Shown: one piece after another, positions 10,910-22,363 of the stretch
Numbering within the stretch: position 1 is the first letter of the stretch
Layout of the letters: every line of letters starts with the position of its first letter
Assembly: GCA_963971575.1 (NCBI GenBank)
Contig: OZ020619.1
Span: 21,706,813 to 21,770,812, forward strand
DNA: 64,000 nt
Source of the DNA: Liopterus haemorrhoidalis
Taxonomy: Eukaryota; Arthropoda; Insecta; Coleoptera; Dytiscidae
Direction: 5' to 3'
Notes under the pieces: model-generated
The model's database searches: none
What the model saw: the letters and a program-made list of their open reading frames with translations, nothing else
What the model was told of the DNA's origin: nothing
Translations under genes and position numbers: made by a program

Positions 10910-11100
10910 TAGTGGCGCACCCAGGGAGGGGGCCCGGGGGCTGGGCCCCCCCTTTGAAGAAAGGAAATAAATATAAAAACATCCAAAAACCACTAGAAAA
11001 TTTTAAAAATAGAGATGAGAAACTTTTTTTTTAGGTCGTCACTTGTATTTTAGAAGTGAGGATCTTTTTTTAGGTCATCACTTTATATTTTCATAATTTA
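10910..11100. mobile_element. Left half of a hAT MITE (AGTGGCGCACCCAGG end)
   Basis: The terminus TAGTGGCGCACCCAGGGAGG matches the end of the hAT at 6830-8259. The internal text (GTCATCACTT repeats next to poly-A or poly-T) matches the same element. No right terminus was found, so this copy is truncated. Confidence 0.55.
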
Positions 11101-11808
11101 AATAATTTTGACCCATGTTAATAAAACATGGGTCGCAAAAAAATGAGAAGCAAGAAAAACTGAAAAAACGGCGGAGCAAAAGATGAAAAAGAAAGAAACA
11201 AAGGAAAAAAGGAAAAATCTTGAGGGTTAAATGCTTCACCTGAGTCAATCTCCTTCGTCTTGCAATATGATATTAATAATGTTCTTAGCAAAGATGCCAG
11301 ACTAAAAAAATCAGCTGTGGCCACCACAGGACCGACCGCCATCATAAAGTACTTATATAACTTACATTCTAGCAGCAGAGTAGAAATAACTTGGCCTAAT
11401 ATTTTCTAACAGAGATATTATTTATCATGACCATGGAAACGTTACATGTAAATATGAAAAAATTGAGACTTTTTTCATATTTACTTTATTTAAATATTTC
11501 GATAAATTTTACAGAAATTATTCGAAATTTTTCGTTTTATCAAAAAAGTCTCAAATAAAAGTTATTAGTTATTGCTTTTATAGCAACTTTTGTTCAATAA
11601 ATTTTTTCGAAATATTTTTGTGTTGTGAAATATTCACAAAAATCGACACGAGTAAACTCCCAGTTTTAGTCAACCGATTTTTACCAAAAGTTGATCAACT
11701 CGTGCCATTGATGGCAGAAGCTTAAATATGCAGTTTCATAAAAATCCTTTCAGCCGAATTTGCTCTGCACGTGTACACAGACAGACAGACAGACGGACGG
11801 ACGGACGG

Positions 11809-11893
<85 letters not shown>

Positions 11894-12367
11894 TCATGCC
11901 AAAAATAGTCAAAACGTTATGTAGGGTCCTCAATTCGTGGAGATCCATCGAAATTTCGAAACGTCAAAATCGGTATGATCACAATACCTCCCTTATATAT
12001 GTTGGCGGTCGGTAAAAAGCCAAACTTCAATATATAAAAAAATAGCTAATGACAACTTACAAAAATTAAAATTCCAAGTCCGCCTAATCGTTTGGAATAG
12101 TCTGTAACTAGAATGAAACTGGCACAACAAATGTTCAAAAAACCCTTAAAGTTCTCTCCTCATAGGTAAAAGAAATCTTGGTAGTAAAATAACGAGTGGC
12201 GAAAAGGGAAAAGGAAAAGTTTACTGGATTTTTATATATTTAGAGCTAATAACTAGGGGTCTATTCCATAAGCTTTAGAACAATTCTTTTTATAGTGTCC
12301 TGTCGAAAGTTTGGATATTCAGCATCGATACTTACCGATAGCGTACTTTTAACAGTATAGTGTAGGA
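11101..12367. other. No gene recognised; microsatellite-bearing repeat
   Basis: The region holds a repeat whose 3' part (11776-12015) is GACA/GACG microsatellite followed by CACAATACCTCCCTTATATAT. That tail resembles the sequence after the long CA tract at 62900-62960, so both probably belong to one interspersed family. No coding sequence is supported. Confidence 0.4.
11776..11893. repeat. (GACA)n/(GACG)n microsatellite
   Basis: An almost pure tetranucleotide tract alternates between GACA and GACG blocks. Frames read through it are artefacts. Confidence 0.9.
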
Positions 12368-12946
12368 CAGTGTTTCTCAACCTTTTCTGACATGGGACGC
12401 CTCAAAATTATGTACATAATATCTGCGGCCCCCCTATATATCGCCCCCTTAATACTACAACCAGGTAACTTGAAATTAGTAGATTCTCCGAAAATCAATT
12501 TTAAGTTTTGAAAAGCAATAAACAGCAATGGACTTATTTATTTGTTTTACTGGGTTTTTGTACTTAAGACATATAGCAGCACTTAGATTTAGCATTACAA
12601 AGATAATAAATAATTGGGTAGGTAGGTGCAAATTGCTCAAAATGCCCAAAATTCGAATTACCCAGTTGTAGTATTAAGGGGACGACAAGTATATATTGTG
12701 TGTATCAAGATAGAGGGGCACGGTTATTTTAGAAACGGCGACCTGTTAGCAAGCTGGGGAAAAATTTTTATGATTAAAATTTATCCAAAGAATTGATTAA
12801 TAGTACTGAAATTTTCCCGAATAAACTGGAAATAAAGGATATCAAGGACAACTTTTAGTTTTTAAATGGGAACGTATGTCATGTTGGTATCTTTGGATAA
12901 AGCTTTTAAACAGAATCGACTTTTACTTAAACATTTATTTAATATA

Positions 12947-13584
12947 CCATATCCCATTTTCGGACCATAAGGTGCACCCCAAATTTATTAGACAATTTTT
13001 AGAAAGAATATTTATTATTACAATAACTTGTACCAGCAAAATTCTGTTCATCTTCACTCTCTGTACTATCACTCGTCTCGTTAATGTCATTGTTCGTATT
13101 ATTTTCGTCTGAAATATAGTAGTCAATCTCTACAAAAACCAAGTCATCTTCGATACTATCCAATGCATTGCTTATGCCGCATTTCTTAAAAGTCTTTATA
13201 ATCGTCTTTTCTTTTACAGCTTCCCATGTTTTTTTTTTACCCAGGTACTTTTCAAACTGTCGTCCGTTTCATCCGTTGCTGTAACATCGTGATTTAGCTT
13301 TATCATTTGTTTGTTCCACTTTTCCCACATAAAATTATTAAATGGTTTATTAATCGATCCACGGGCTGTCGTTGACTTCTAAGGCCTCCAGAAATTACTA
13401 ATTCTGTATTCATTTCTATTATATTTTCTGTGTCGATTCTGTTTTATGCGCTCCGAATAGATTCCACACTAATATCGCACACTTTTGAAACAACGCACCT
13501 ATATCTTCGGACCATAAGACGCACCCCAATTGTGAGTCGATTTTTCTGTGTAAAAAGGTGTGTCTTATGGTCCGAAAAATACGG
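12947..13584 (-). mobile_element. pogo/Tigger-like element remnant
   Basis: The ends CCATATCCCATTTTCGGACC (left) and CCGTATTTTTCGGACCATAA (right, inverted) match apart from a small gap and lie next to TA on both sides, as expected for the pogo group. A second inverted pair of the same GGACCATAAG motif at about 13507-13580 makes a short internal hairpin, perhaps a further nested or rearranged end. Confidence 0.6.
12995..13400 (-). pseudogene. C-terminal fragment of a pogo-family transposase
   Basis: On the minus strand a broken frame contains EKTIIKTFKKCGISNALD followed by an acidic tail (SIEDDLVF, then a Ser/Glu/Asp-rich end). This matches the C-terminal portion common in pogo-like transposases. 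Frameshifts and stops interrupt the upstream part. No DDE catalytic core or CENP-B-type DNA-binding region remains. Confidence 0.6.
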
Positions 13585-13870
13585 TATTTTACGGTTGACG
13601 AAAAATTGCATTCTCTATAATGACTTGAAAATAAAGTATTTTTATTTACAAGTGTTCAAAGTGCCTTCCATTTTGATTTAAAAACTTTCGTATTCATGCT
13701 CTTGAGTTATCTGTAGCTCGGAGCATAATAAAAAAATAACAAAAAAAAAATCATACTTCGATCTTGCATGACTTCGCAGCCCACCGACGAAGCTTTCATG
13801 GCCCCCCGACGAAGCTTTAACGGTCCCTCAGTGGGCCGCGCCTCCCTGGTTGAGAAACGCTGGTGTAGAA

Positions 13871-15659
13871 TACTTAGGAACATGCCCTCTTTGAAAAGTG
13901 ATATTGTTTTGCGCTTGTATAAGTTTGAATATATTTGCAGGTTAGAGTGATTTATAAAATGTGTTTTATATATGAGGAGGTTATATTCAAAACGTGATTT
14001 GTCACAATAATGCAATTTAGAGACAATCGTAGAAAACATTATAATCCTGTTTACAATAAGTTGGGAGCTTAATTTTTCGACCTTTCGATCCCAAACATTG
14101 AATACAAATATATAATGTTAATTATCGAAAATACGAAATATCAATTATTTAAATTTGGACGAATCACGTTTTGAATGAACTTAGTGGGCAAATGATGGTT
14201 AAAATGGACGAAACAAGTTTCCGATTTAAATGAACGTTTATTAACCAAAATAGATTTACATTATTTTATTATTATTTTTTAAATATTATTATTTATTTAT
14301 TCTTTTTTTAAATGTGCAAATCACAACTTTAACTTTCCAAATAATCACATAAAACTTCTTATGAGAAACTTCCATAGATGGAAGATAGATGTATTCTTGG
14401 TACCATTTTATAATTAGAACAAAAAAATAAAAATAAATAAAATTAAAATAAAAAAATCTACTTTTAAATTTTTATTTATTTATTTATTTTTTGTTCCTGT
14501 TTGCGAATTTTAGATGGTACAACATACGTTTTAGATTAATTTAATGATTTTATTTTATAGATTTAACAAAGAGGAAGACACTGTTACCAATATCGCATTA
14601 TCAAATTTTGTGTGACAAATCACGTTTAGAATGTTACCACTTCTGCTACTTTTGTTGTTTTTTTACGTTAAATGTGTTACTTATGGCCAGGGCTGAGGAG
14701 TTGGCAGAAGAATAAATGACTCCAGAGGCGATATTTTTGAAAAAACACTCAGACTCCCGATTCCGGCTCCGACTCCTTTCACTCGTAAATCGTTAAGTCT
14801 ATTACAAATGTTTAAGAGGAACTAAATGGAATTTTTATTTCCTTAAGTTATCACAAATTCACTGTTTAACAATCGTTGCGGGCTTTTGTTAAACAAAATG
14901 ATAAAATGATAAATAGCCTCATTCAATCGTTAAAAGTTAGTAGATTTCAATATCTTGTCCCGCTTAAACCAAAGAAACAGACTATACTTACATTAAATAT
15001 TTTAAGTTAGGGAAACAGCTCACCCGTATTAATTAATTACGCATTAATTAATTAAATTTATTTAATTACTAATTTAATTACGCTTTTAGATCAGGTATGT
15101 TTTTTACACTGTATTACCACCTCTTGTATTATACTTTATATATTATATTTTGTGTGCTCTGATGAAGAAATAAACTATTTCTAAACTGGTCAGCTAGATC
15201 TAAGGTGTGTTCGTTTGTGTTGCCCAACCTACACTGAACTACACCACAGCTATGCTATCTTACACTGTGACGTCAGCTGCTCTTGTCCTGGACAAGTCTG
15301 GTGCAACACAAACGAACAAACCTCTAGTTACTTTATTTATGTCCGCAACCCGTACAACCTTTCCCACAAATAGATAACTGTACACCGGAAGGTAATTTAA
15401 ATAAAAAAAACACGAATTGTTTTTAAGACCACTCGGGCCACCCGCTGACGACGCCACTGCTAAAGGGTATAAAATGCGATTTATCTGAATTAAGTGATAA
15501 TAAATGTAGATCAAACCAATGTTTTATTATGTGTAAATCTTTTTCAGCAAATATCTTAGCATCATCCCAATTTTAAGCCTCTATCATGTAAAACTTATAT
15601 ATTGCGTTCAATTTTGTAAGGACAAACCATATCTGGTTATTTTGGTTACTTTTATATTA
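13871..15659. other. No gene recognised; isolated hAT-like ends
   Basis: The AT-rich region includes long (ATTT)-like stretches and a palindromic ATTAATTAATT block at about 15030-15075. At 14697 CAGGGCTGAGGAGTTGGCAG looks like a hAT left terminus, and at about 15427-15458 GCTGACGACGCCACTG looks like a hAT right terminus. Neither has a partner or target duplication that I can identify. Confidence 0.4.
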
Positions 15660-17000
15660 TACTAGCTGAAAAAGCGTGCTTCACTACGGTATATTGATGG
15701 TCTCATTAGTATAAAATCCGCAGTTTGTTTTTAAACTTGTATATGGGTAACCTTTGTAAGCAAAAATCTAGTCGATATCTCATCTCTCCTAAGAGATATT
15801 GAGGAATCCGGGAAAAAACATTTTACTTCTTTTCACCACATAGGGGTCGAACTTGAAAAAATCCTTTCTTAGTGGGTTCTTTCGTCATACTGAGGAATGT
15901 ACTCTCAGAATTTCATATTTCTAACAAAAAAATACTAATTTACCCTTTAGGAGTGAAATTTAAGAAATCTGTCAAAACACATCTATGCCAAAATGGAATG
16001 TAATAACTCAACAAACGCTGGAAATACGATGGGTTCTATAATTCACCCCGAATGTAGATTCACCCCTTTAAGGGGTTGATTAGGATAAAATCCTGAAATA
16101 CATTTTTGGCATTTGTATGGGTAATCTTTATAAGCAAAAACCTAGTCTATTCTTATTGATCCAAAGAGATATTAAGACATCCTTAAAATCACAATTCCCC
16201 CTTTTCACCCTTTAGGGGTGAAATTTTAAAAAACTGTTACAACAATTTCGAGATATTTTAAAAAGACACCCATGTGCCAAAAAGAAACGTTATAACTCAA
16301 CAAACACAGGAAATACGACGGGATGGATAATCTACCCCGTTTGTAGATTCACTCCTTTAGAGGTTGATTTGGACGAAATCCTGAAATAAGTTTTTCGGCA
16401 TTTGTATGGGTAATTTTTGTAAGCAAATACCAAGTCGATATCTTATTGGTCCTAAAAGAATTAAGGAATCATTGAAATCACATTTCACCCCTTTTCACCC
16501 TTAAGGGGTGAAATTTAAAAAAACTGTGAATACCATTTCGAGATATTTTAAAAAGACACCTATGTGCCTAAAAGAAACGTAACTCAACAAACACAGGAAA
16601 TACGACGCGATGTATAATCTACCCCGTTTGTAGAATCACCCCTATAGGGGTTGATTAGGACAAAATTCAGAAGTAAGTTAGTCGGTATTAGAAATCACAT
16701 GACACCTCTTTTCACCCTTTAGGGGTGAAATTGTAAAAAACTGACTCAACCGATTCGAGATATTTTAAAAAGACACCCATGTGCTAAAACGTCTCCACAA
16801 ACATAGGAAATACAACGGGATGTATAATTCACCCGGATTGTAGATTCACCCCTTTAGGGGTTGATTAGGATAAAATCCAGAAACAGGTTTTTCGGCATTT
16901 TCATGGGTAGTCTTCGTAAGCAAAAACCAATTCGATATCTTATTAGTCCTAAGAGATATAAGGAATCCTTGTAATCACATTTCGTGTTTTGTGTAAGTTG
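15660..17000. repeat. Degenerate tandem array, period about 287 bp
   Basis: Landmarks recur in register. TTGTAGATTCACCCCTTTA-type text is near 16050, 16335, 16622 and 16832. GTAAGCAAAAACC-type text is near 15760, 16131, 16419 and 16917. Spacing is about 287, 286 and then 211 bp, so one unit has lost about 75 bp. Each unit contains two short palindromes centred on CACCC(T)TTAGGGGTGA. The left boundary starts ACTAGCTGAAAAAGCGTGCT. No protein is encoded. Confidence 0.75.
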
Positions 17001-17929
17001 TCTAGTATTAAATATGATATATCGCTGAACGCCTTTATGCGTATATCAGCATAGAAGCTTCTAGAGTTTTGTGGCATAGAGAAAATTCACCGAGTTTATT
17101 TTTTGTGTTTTTGTGGTAAAATTCAATTATTTTGTATGAAATTCTCTGTTTAATTATTTTGTTACTAGATTATTTGATAAAATTTAATATGTATATACTA
17201 CCCCCAAAACTAATTTTACCTCATTTACTCCCCTAGATGATTATTTAGATTTGTCTGTGCATAAATCGGCCTCGGACTACCCTATTTGGTTCTCCGTTTC
17301 TCTGTTGTATACCTACATATATTTTAAAGCAAAAAACAGTGGGTAAAATACTTTCGGAAATGAGTAAGGTTTTTACGATACTTTCAAATGTTGGTGAGTA
17401 ATATCTTTGTTAAATTTTAAGATATTTCGAATTTTTTGTTAAAGTCAAAAGAGATTGTATACTGTTACTCCTCACTCCAATCATAGTGAAGATTTAGAAG
17501 GATGTCCATCTACCTGAAAAAGTCTGTTCCATCAAGGGATACCTACCCCCAAAAAATCTACCTTAGATATTTCCAAGATTATATCAAGAAGTGCATCACT
17601 ACACCTTCAGCTGTAAGATGAATTCGGTTATCCAAGAAGAAGAAGAAGAAGAAGAAGAAGGAAAAAAAGAATGAAAAAAAAGTCGTCCGATCCACGACGC
17701 TGGAGGCCGCAAAGTTATATAAGGAAACGGAAATCGATTCACAGACGTAGAAGAATCCCTTACCGTTTGCTTCAAAGATAATTCTGCTGACCAGATAGAA
17801 GAAGAAAACTGAAGATGGTCCAATACACGGAGTCACAAAGGAAACCGTAACCATAGGTATTCCCCCCCCCCCCCATAATCGTTGATTAGTTACATCCAAA
17901 AATATAAGTAATTTTAAGAGGAAAGGAGT
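17001..17929. other. No gene recognised; (GAA)n and poly-C tracts
   Basis: A (GAA)n run at about 17634-17662 and a C run at about 17861-17874 create artefactual frames. No other structure is supported. Confidence 0.4.
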
Positions 17930-18500
17930 TGTAACAGTTGCACCACTAGATTTATTTTGATAACAAAGATATTATTCATAACAATAGGTAGAGTGTTTAT
18001 GCAATACATAATTTTGCTATGTTAACAGTTTTATCATGAAGGTTAGACAGAGTATAAATAATAACATTAGCAAATTATGTGTTGCATAAATAGGAATCAA
18101 AATTTATTGTAAATGACTTGGTTCCTGGCTGAGGTCTGGTGTATATGTAATGCATCATATCCAGTCAAGAGCTGAGTCCGGTCGACCACGTAAGTTTATT
18201 TTTTGTAACTTTTATATTTTATTTCTTTAATATCATTCTGTTTTAAAATGTTTTGTTTTTCATTTATTTAACATTTTTTTGTAACTTTAAATTTTGTTTT
18301 TTTATTGTTTTTTTTTTTTTCTTTTTGCATAATAAATTTACTATTATAAATTTTCTCACTTATTTGACTTTAAAATTCCCATCAGCAGAGAAGCAGGTAA
18401 ATTCAGTCAAATTTATTTTCCTAGTTTTATATAAACTAGGTGGTGGCAGACCTCCTCCCAGCGTTTTTACAGTTAGTGAAATCCATCACTGACTGCTACA
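17930..18500 (+). repeat. Candidate LTR of an LTR retrotransposon with adjacent PBS
   Basis: The block begins TGTAACAG and ends CTGCTACA, inverted-repeat tips of TG...CA type. It is followed directly by TTTCTGGTGGCAGCGGTGGA, which resembles the primer-binding region of Gypsy/BEL-type elements. A TATAA-like sequence and a short R-like segment occur near 18430. No gag or pol follows and no second LTR was found, so this would be a truncated left end of a plus-strand element. Confidence 0.45.
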
Positions 18501-19370
18501 TTTCTGGTGGCAGCGGTGGAATTTTCAAATAGGGTTCTTTAATAGCTTTTGCCTGTTACAAGAGCGTGAGAGGGTATACGTCACATGTCTACTTAGTTCA
18601 AACTAGCATACAAAATTAATATAGATGTTGCATGTTTTTAAATATTTTTATTGACTATATTCATAATAGATATTTATTTCAAGACAGTTCTACTGAATAA
18701 ATTATAAATAAATCCCTAAGGAAATTTTATACTGATTTATATAAAATTTAAGGTGAAGGGTATTTGTATTATAGTTAATAAATAACAAAAAAATCGAATA
18801 CAAATATAATTTTAGGTATATTTATAAATAGAAAAACAAATTGCTATAATAATATAGTAATTAATAAAATTGGAGGTTATATCTGTTGTTAAGAACGGCT
18901 GGACGTATTTTAACGAAATTTGGTCCAATAGAGTAGGATAATAGAACCAGGATTCAAATATAGACATAGTATCTCAAAATTTTCTTTCTTAGGGGGTGTT
19001 TCTGGGTTAAAACTCGTATTAAATTTTTTTAAATATGTATTTCCTTTATAAACAGAACTATCTGAACAGAAAAAACTATACAATAAATGTTGTTTAAAAG
19101 AAAACAAATCTTATTTGTTCTCTGCATTTTTTTCAATTTGATGAATATTAAGGTAGTTAAGGGGGGGGGGGGGTACCATAAAACTAAAATATTGAAATAT
19201 TTCACTTATAATTCCCTTCACATCAAAAATGAATGTAAGAAAATTTATTTAGAAAGAAGAAACATTCCTTTCGTAGAAAAAAGAAATTAAAACAAGTAGA
19301 AAATCAAAAAATTAAATGATATTTTTATATTTATAGAAAAAATTCAAACTTCACGTGTATATAACATATA
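18501..19370. other. No gene recognised
   Basis: AT-rich sequence following the putative LTR. A G-run lies at about 19163. No conserved coding signal was seen. Confidence 0.4.
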
Positions 19371-19378
19371 CGATGAAC

Positions 19379-20185
19379 CAGAGGTCCCCAAATTTTTTTG
19401 ACTGTCGACCCCCAGAAGAGTTTTTCGACTTCTTATCGACCCCCTTTATTTTTCAATTACGTTATTATAATAGGACAAGCAAAAGATACGTTTATGTGAT
19501 TTCTTATATTGTTTATTATGTTTTTTATTTATATTACATTTATCTAATATAATTATATCTAATTGTATTACAATATTATTATTAAATAAAATTGCCAGTC
19601 ATTGTCAATGTGAGGGGTGTGGTTGGTGACTCTTTACAAGATTTGCAATGTCGGGTTCAAAATTAGTGAATTTCAGCCTTAAATCGCCACGGAATTCTAC
19701 ATCTAACTTGTTTCTCTGTTTTGTCAGGATGGAATTAATATGGCTAAAACCAGCCTCAGTCATATACGAACTTGGAAATGCTAGCAAAAAGAGAGCTACC
19801 ATTTTCGAAAGTTTTGAATATTTCTATATAACATTTACATTAGTCCAAAAGTAGCTTAAAGTAACATTTTTAAAAAGCGTTTTAGTTTCAAGATCAACTG
19901 ACAATTCAATAAGTTTATTCTTTATTCAACCAATAAAAGATATCAGTACAATAAAGATCTATTAAAAGGAACGGAATCTATTTAAAGTTAAATAATACGT
20001 ATAACATTAAAACTGTTTAAAATATTTATATGTAACTATGTAGCTACACAGTTATATATTAAAATTATACTAGTAATTTTTAAGTTTTTTCCATAGACCC
20101 CCAATCGACCCCCGAGCCAGAATCGACCCCTAACAATGTCATATCGACCCCCGGGGGTCGATATCGACCACTTTGGAGACCCCTG
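19379..20185 (-). mobile_element. hAT element, deleted, with transposase tail
   Basis: The left end CAGAGGTCCCCAAATTT and right end (inverted CAGGGGTCTCCAAAG) are similar. The target duplication CGATGAAC (19371-19378) versus CGATAAAC (20186-20193) has one mismatch. The subterminal text repeats TCGACCCCC motifs. Most of the transposase is lost. Confidence 0.8.
19605..19802 (-). pseudogene. C-terminal dimerisation segment of a hAT transposase (ZBED5-like group)
   Basis: The frame contains SYMTEAGFSHINSILTKQRN, then GDLRLKFTNFEPDI and the end HQPHPSH. This is the C-terminal dimerisation signature of Charlie/ZBED5-type hAT transposases (family knowledge: ...E.GFS..N.LLTK.RN..RGDLRL...). Nothing of the BED finger or RNase H-like core remains. 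The strand agrees with the element reading right to left. Confidence 0.75.
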
Positions 20186-20313
20186 CGATAAACAAAGGCT
20201 GACGTCCCGTTAGCACCACGCCCGAACCCCCACCACTACAAGTTACGGGATAACCTTTACTTTAATAATCTTGTTCTAGATGCATCATTCCAATATTTAG
20301 AATATTCACCTAC

Positions 20314-20433
20314 CTGTCCCTGTCGTGGTGAACGTTGAGCCTCATTGAAATGCGGATTTAATTTATTGGATGCCATGGGTACTATATTACTGTTGACAAC
20401 TACGGCAGCTTTTACATTATTTTTTGATCTCTC
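20314..20433 (-). CDS. Candidate exon, 40 codons, phase 0, unrecognised host gene
   Basis: A minus-strand acceptor (ATTGTTTTCAG) and donor (CAG|GTAGGT) enclose 120 bp with no stop, beginning ERSKNNVKAAVVVNSN and ending RSPRQGQ. Both boundaries are phase 0. The sequence is polar with basic residues and no recognised domain. It lies 52 bp downstream, in transcription order, of another possible exon at 20486-20527. It fits the set of small phase-0 exons on this strand. Confidence 0.5.
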
Positions 20434-20485
20434 CTGAAAACAATTATAATATATAAAAGTTTTATTAGTAGTTGTTTATTGTTAC

Positions 20486-20527
20486 CCTTAGTTGTCCCGT
20501 AGGGTTTAATACAGTTCGGTCACGAGC
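20486..20527 (-). CDS. Candidate microexon, 14 codons
   Basis: The acceptor TTATTTTTAG and donor AGG|GTAACA flank 42 bp that translate without stop as ARDRTVLNPTGQLR in phase 0. The donor is weaker than in neighbouring exons, so this call rests mainly on its position and phase. It would join directly to the exon at 20314-20433. Confidence 0.3.
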
Positions 20528-20863
20528 CTAAAAATAAAATATAATTATTATTTATTTTAAACCTTGTATGAGTTAGACATCCGAATTTATCTGCAATTGG
20601 ATTCATTTTTTTTTTTTTGTTTTAACTTATTTGTGCATTGAAAAACCGTGGGAGCGTTTTCTATAACAAATTAGTGTGCGGGATTCATACCTCAGTTTTA
20701 ATATTTTTAAGATTCACGAATTTGTTTATATAGTAAATATTTTAGTTACAACTATTAATTTGAAGCAATCACAAGCCTGGAAGAAAGCGTTAATTTTGAC
20801 AGTTGTGTGTTGTATATTTTGTGATTGCGAAGAGATAAATGCTCGGAATTGTTGCCGTTACGA

Positions 20864-21611
20864 TAATATGACCAGACGTCCCGCTTTTGGCGGGCAAGTC
20901 CCGATTTCAACAATTTGTCCCGCGTCCCGCGGCTTTTTAGAAGAGTCCCGATTTTTGGAAAGAATATGCGCCGACAAATGATTTGGGGCGCGTAGGCGCA
21001 GCTGCAGCAACGAAGCAGCACGTGTTCAGAGACTGTCCAAAGAGCGACCATTTTGCATGTTACATTACAGGCGCAGAGTTCTCGTCTGTCGCCGCAGTCA
21101 CAGAGTCTCGACTGTTGGTTATGACATAGTATTATATAATAAAAAAAATTGAATAATAAAGTGACACTCAAGTAAGGTGACCAAACGTCCCGCATTTGGC
21201 GGGACAGATCCGCTTTTAAATGCTCTGTCCCGGTGCCCGCCCAGGTCACTAAATGTCCCGCTTTTACTAAAATGCCGAAGACTCAGATTTATTTAAAATT
21301 TTTGTTTATTATTATACGAGGGTGCGAGGGAAATAACCTTAACAGTTGATAGTTTATAGTTTATTACCTTCCAAGCAAAAAAGTTTATTACAACAAAGGT
21401 CCTACAACCAATTGTTTTTACATTTGTTGTGTTACATAACTCTTAATCAATATTACTTTGGTAACCGACTTCTTTTTGGTCATCTAATCGTATTATTATC
21501 AAATATCAATAATTGCAATAATAAATTTTCCGGAAAAATGTGATAACCGGAAATTAATGTAATTCGTTTGGTTAGAAGTTGCCAAAATGTACAAATGGGA
21601 GGGTCACCTTA
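20864..21611. mobile_element. hAT-like element with TAAGGTGACC ends, possibly nested
   Basis: The left end TAATATGACCAGACGTCCC and right end (inverted TAAGGTGACCCTCCC) are flanked by a perfect 8-bp duplication CGTTACGA at 20856-20863 and 21612-21619. Within it, a second left-type end TAAGGTGACCAAACGTCCC at about 21174 and an inverted GGTCAC motif near 21243-21248 suggest a second small copy. The repeated CGTCCCGCxTTTGGCGGGAC motif is palindromic. No transposase motif is recognised. Confidence 0.65.
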
Positions 21612-21848
21612 CGTTACGACCTTGACTATAATTTTAAAAACGACAAATAGATCCGGACAATGACGATGGAGAGTGTAAACTATTTATCAAAACCATTATT
21701 ACAATAATCTCATACAAAAGCTTAGGTTATACACTAATTTAACTGGCAAATCGGATATATCTGAACACTGTTAAAACGATATTAAAAATATTTAAAAAAT
21801 AGATTTGAGTTGAATATAGATGTCTAAATGGCCAATTAGAAAACAAAC

Positions 21849-22000
21849 TGTAATATTCTAAGGACGGGCGTGGGTGAGGTATGGAAATAACTGTTCGCAA
21901 CAAACGCTCGATTAAGACTGTTTAATAATTGGTCCGGACTTGTCAATTCCGACCCTGAGTTTGACTCTGTTATCACCAATACACAAAATAATACATTACA
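21849..22000 (-). repeat. Gypsy 3' LTR
   Basis: Short 152-bp LTR with TGTAAT...ATTACA tips. On the minus strand it is preceded by a purine-rich tract AAGGGTGGAAA (22003-22013), the likely polypurine tract. It appears identical to the 5' LTR. Confidence 0.95.
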
Positions 22001-22108
22001 TTTCCACCCTTAATTAGAAACTTATCTATACATTTATTTAGACAATTAATACAATTACAAATCCAAAAATATTTACATAATACATTTATCATAAACTCGT
22101 AAGAGATT

Positions 22109-22363
22109 TTATTTATTACGAGGATATGTTAATCTATCAGGTGGTTTAATTTTCCGTTTAGTACGTTCCGTTACATTTTCCAAAACAGGCGGATTTGTAA
22201 CTATTGGGCTCGTCTCGTTAACTGGCAATATTTCGCACCAAGGCACCGTTCTGTTATTTTCTACCACTACATCACTATTAGGAACAACAATACTATTATT
22301 ATCTACCGGAATACTAGTATTTTGACTCATTTTGCCTTTACGAATTTGGTTAACATGACGTTT
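22109..22363 (-). CDS. Gypsy pol C-terminal tail beyond an in-frame stop
   Basis: This segment is in the same frame as pol and separated from it only by one TGA codon at 22364-22366. It reads KRHVNQIRKGKM and ends with a basic, proline-containing tail (RKIKPPDRLTYP), the usual end of Gypsy polyproteins after the integrase C-terminal domain. The stop is probably a point mutation, or a natural terminator if the tail is dispensable. An ATG at 22330 could start a short separate product, which I consider less likely. Confidence 0.6.
   Translation of the reverse strand, partial: KRHVNQIRKGKMSQNTSIPVDNNSIVVPNSDVVVENNRTVPWCEILPVNETSPIVTNPPVLENVTERTKRKIKPPDRLTYPRNK

Larger units (their letters stand above)
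12368..13862. mobile_element. hAT element hosting a pogo-like remnant
   Basis: The left end CAGTGTTTCTCAACC and right end (inverted CAGCGTTTCTCAACC) match at 14 of 15 positions. The target duplication GTGTAGGA (12360-12367) versus GTGTAGAA (13863-13870) has one mismatch. The interior contains no hAT transposase. It does contain a pogo-type fragment at 12947-13584. Confidence 0.8.

Noticed and set aside
15660..17000. CRISPR-like array
   Set aside because: The repeats are long, degenerate and continuous, without spacers, and the genome is eukaryotic.
17579..17899. Ser- or Phe-rich frames
   Set aside because: Caused by the (GAA)n tract on the opposite strand.
20755..21249. Minus-strand 164-codon frame
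   Set aside because: It crosses the ends of hAT-like elements and repeats the palindromic CGTCCCGC motif; no protein similarity recognised.
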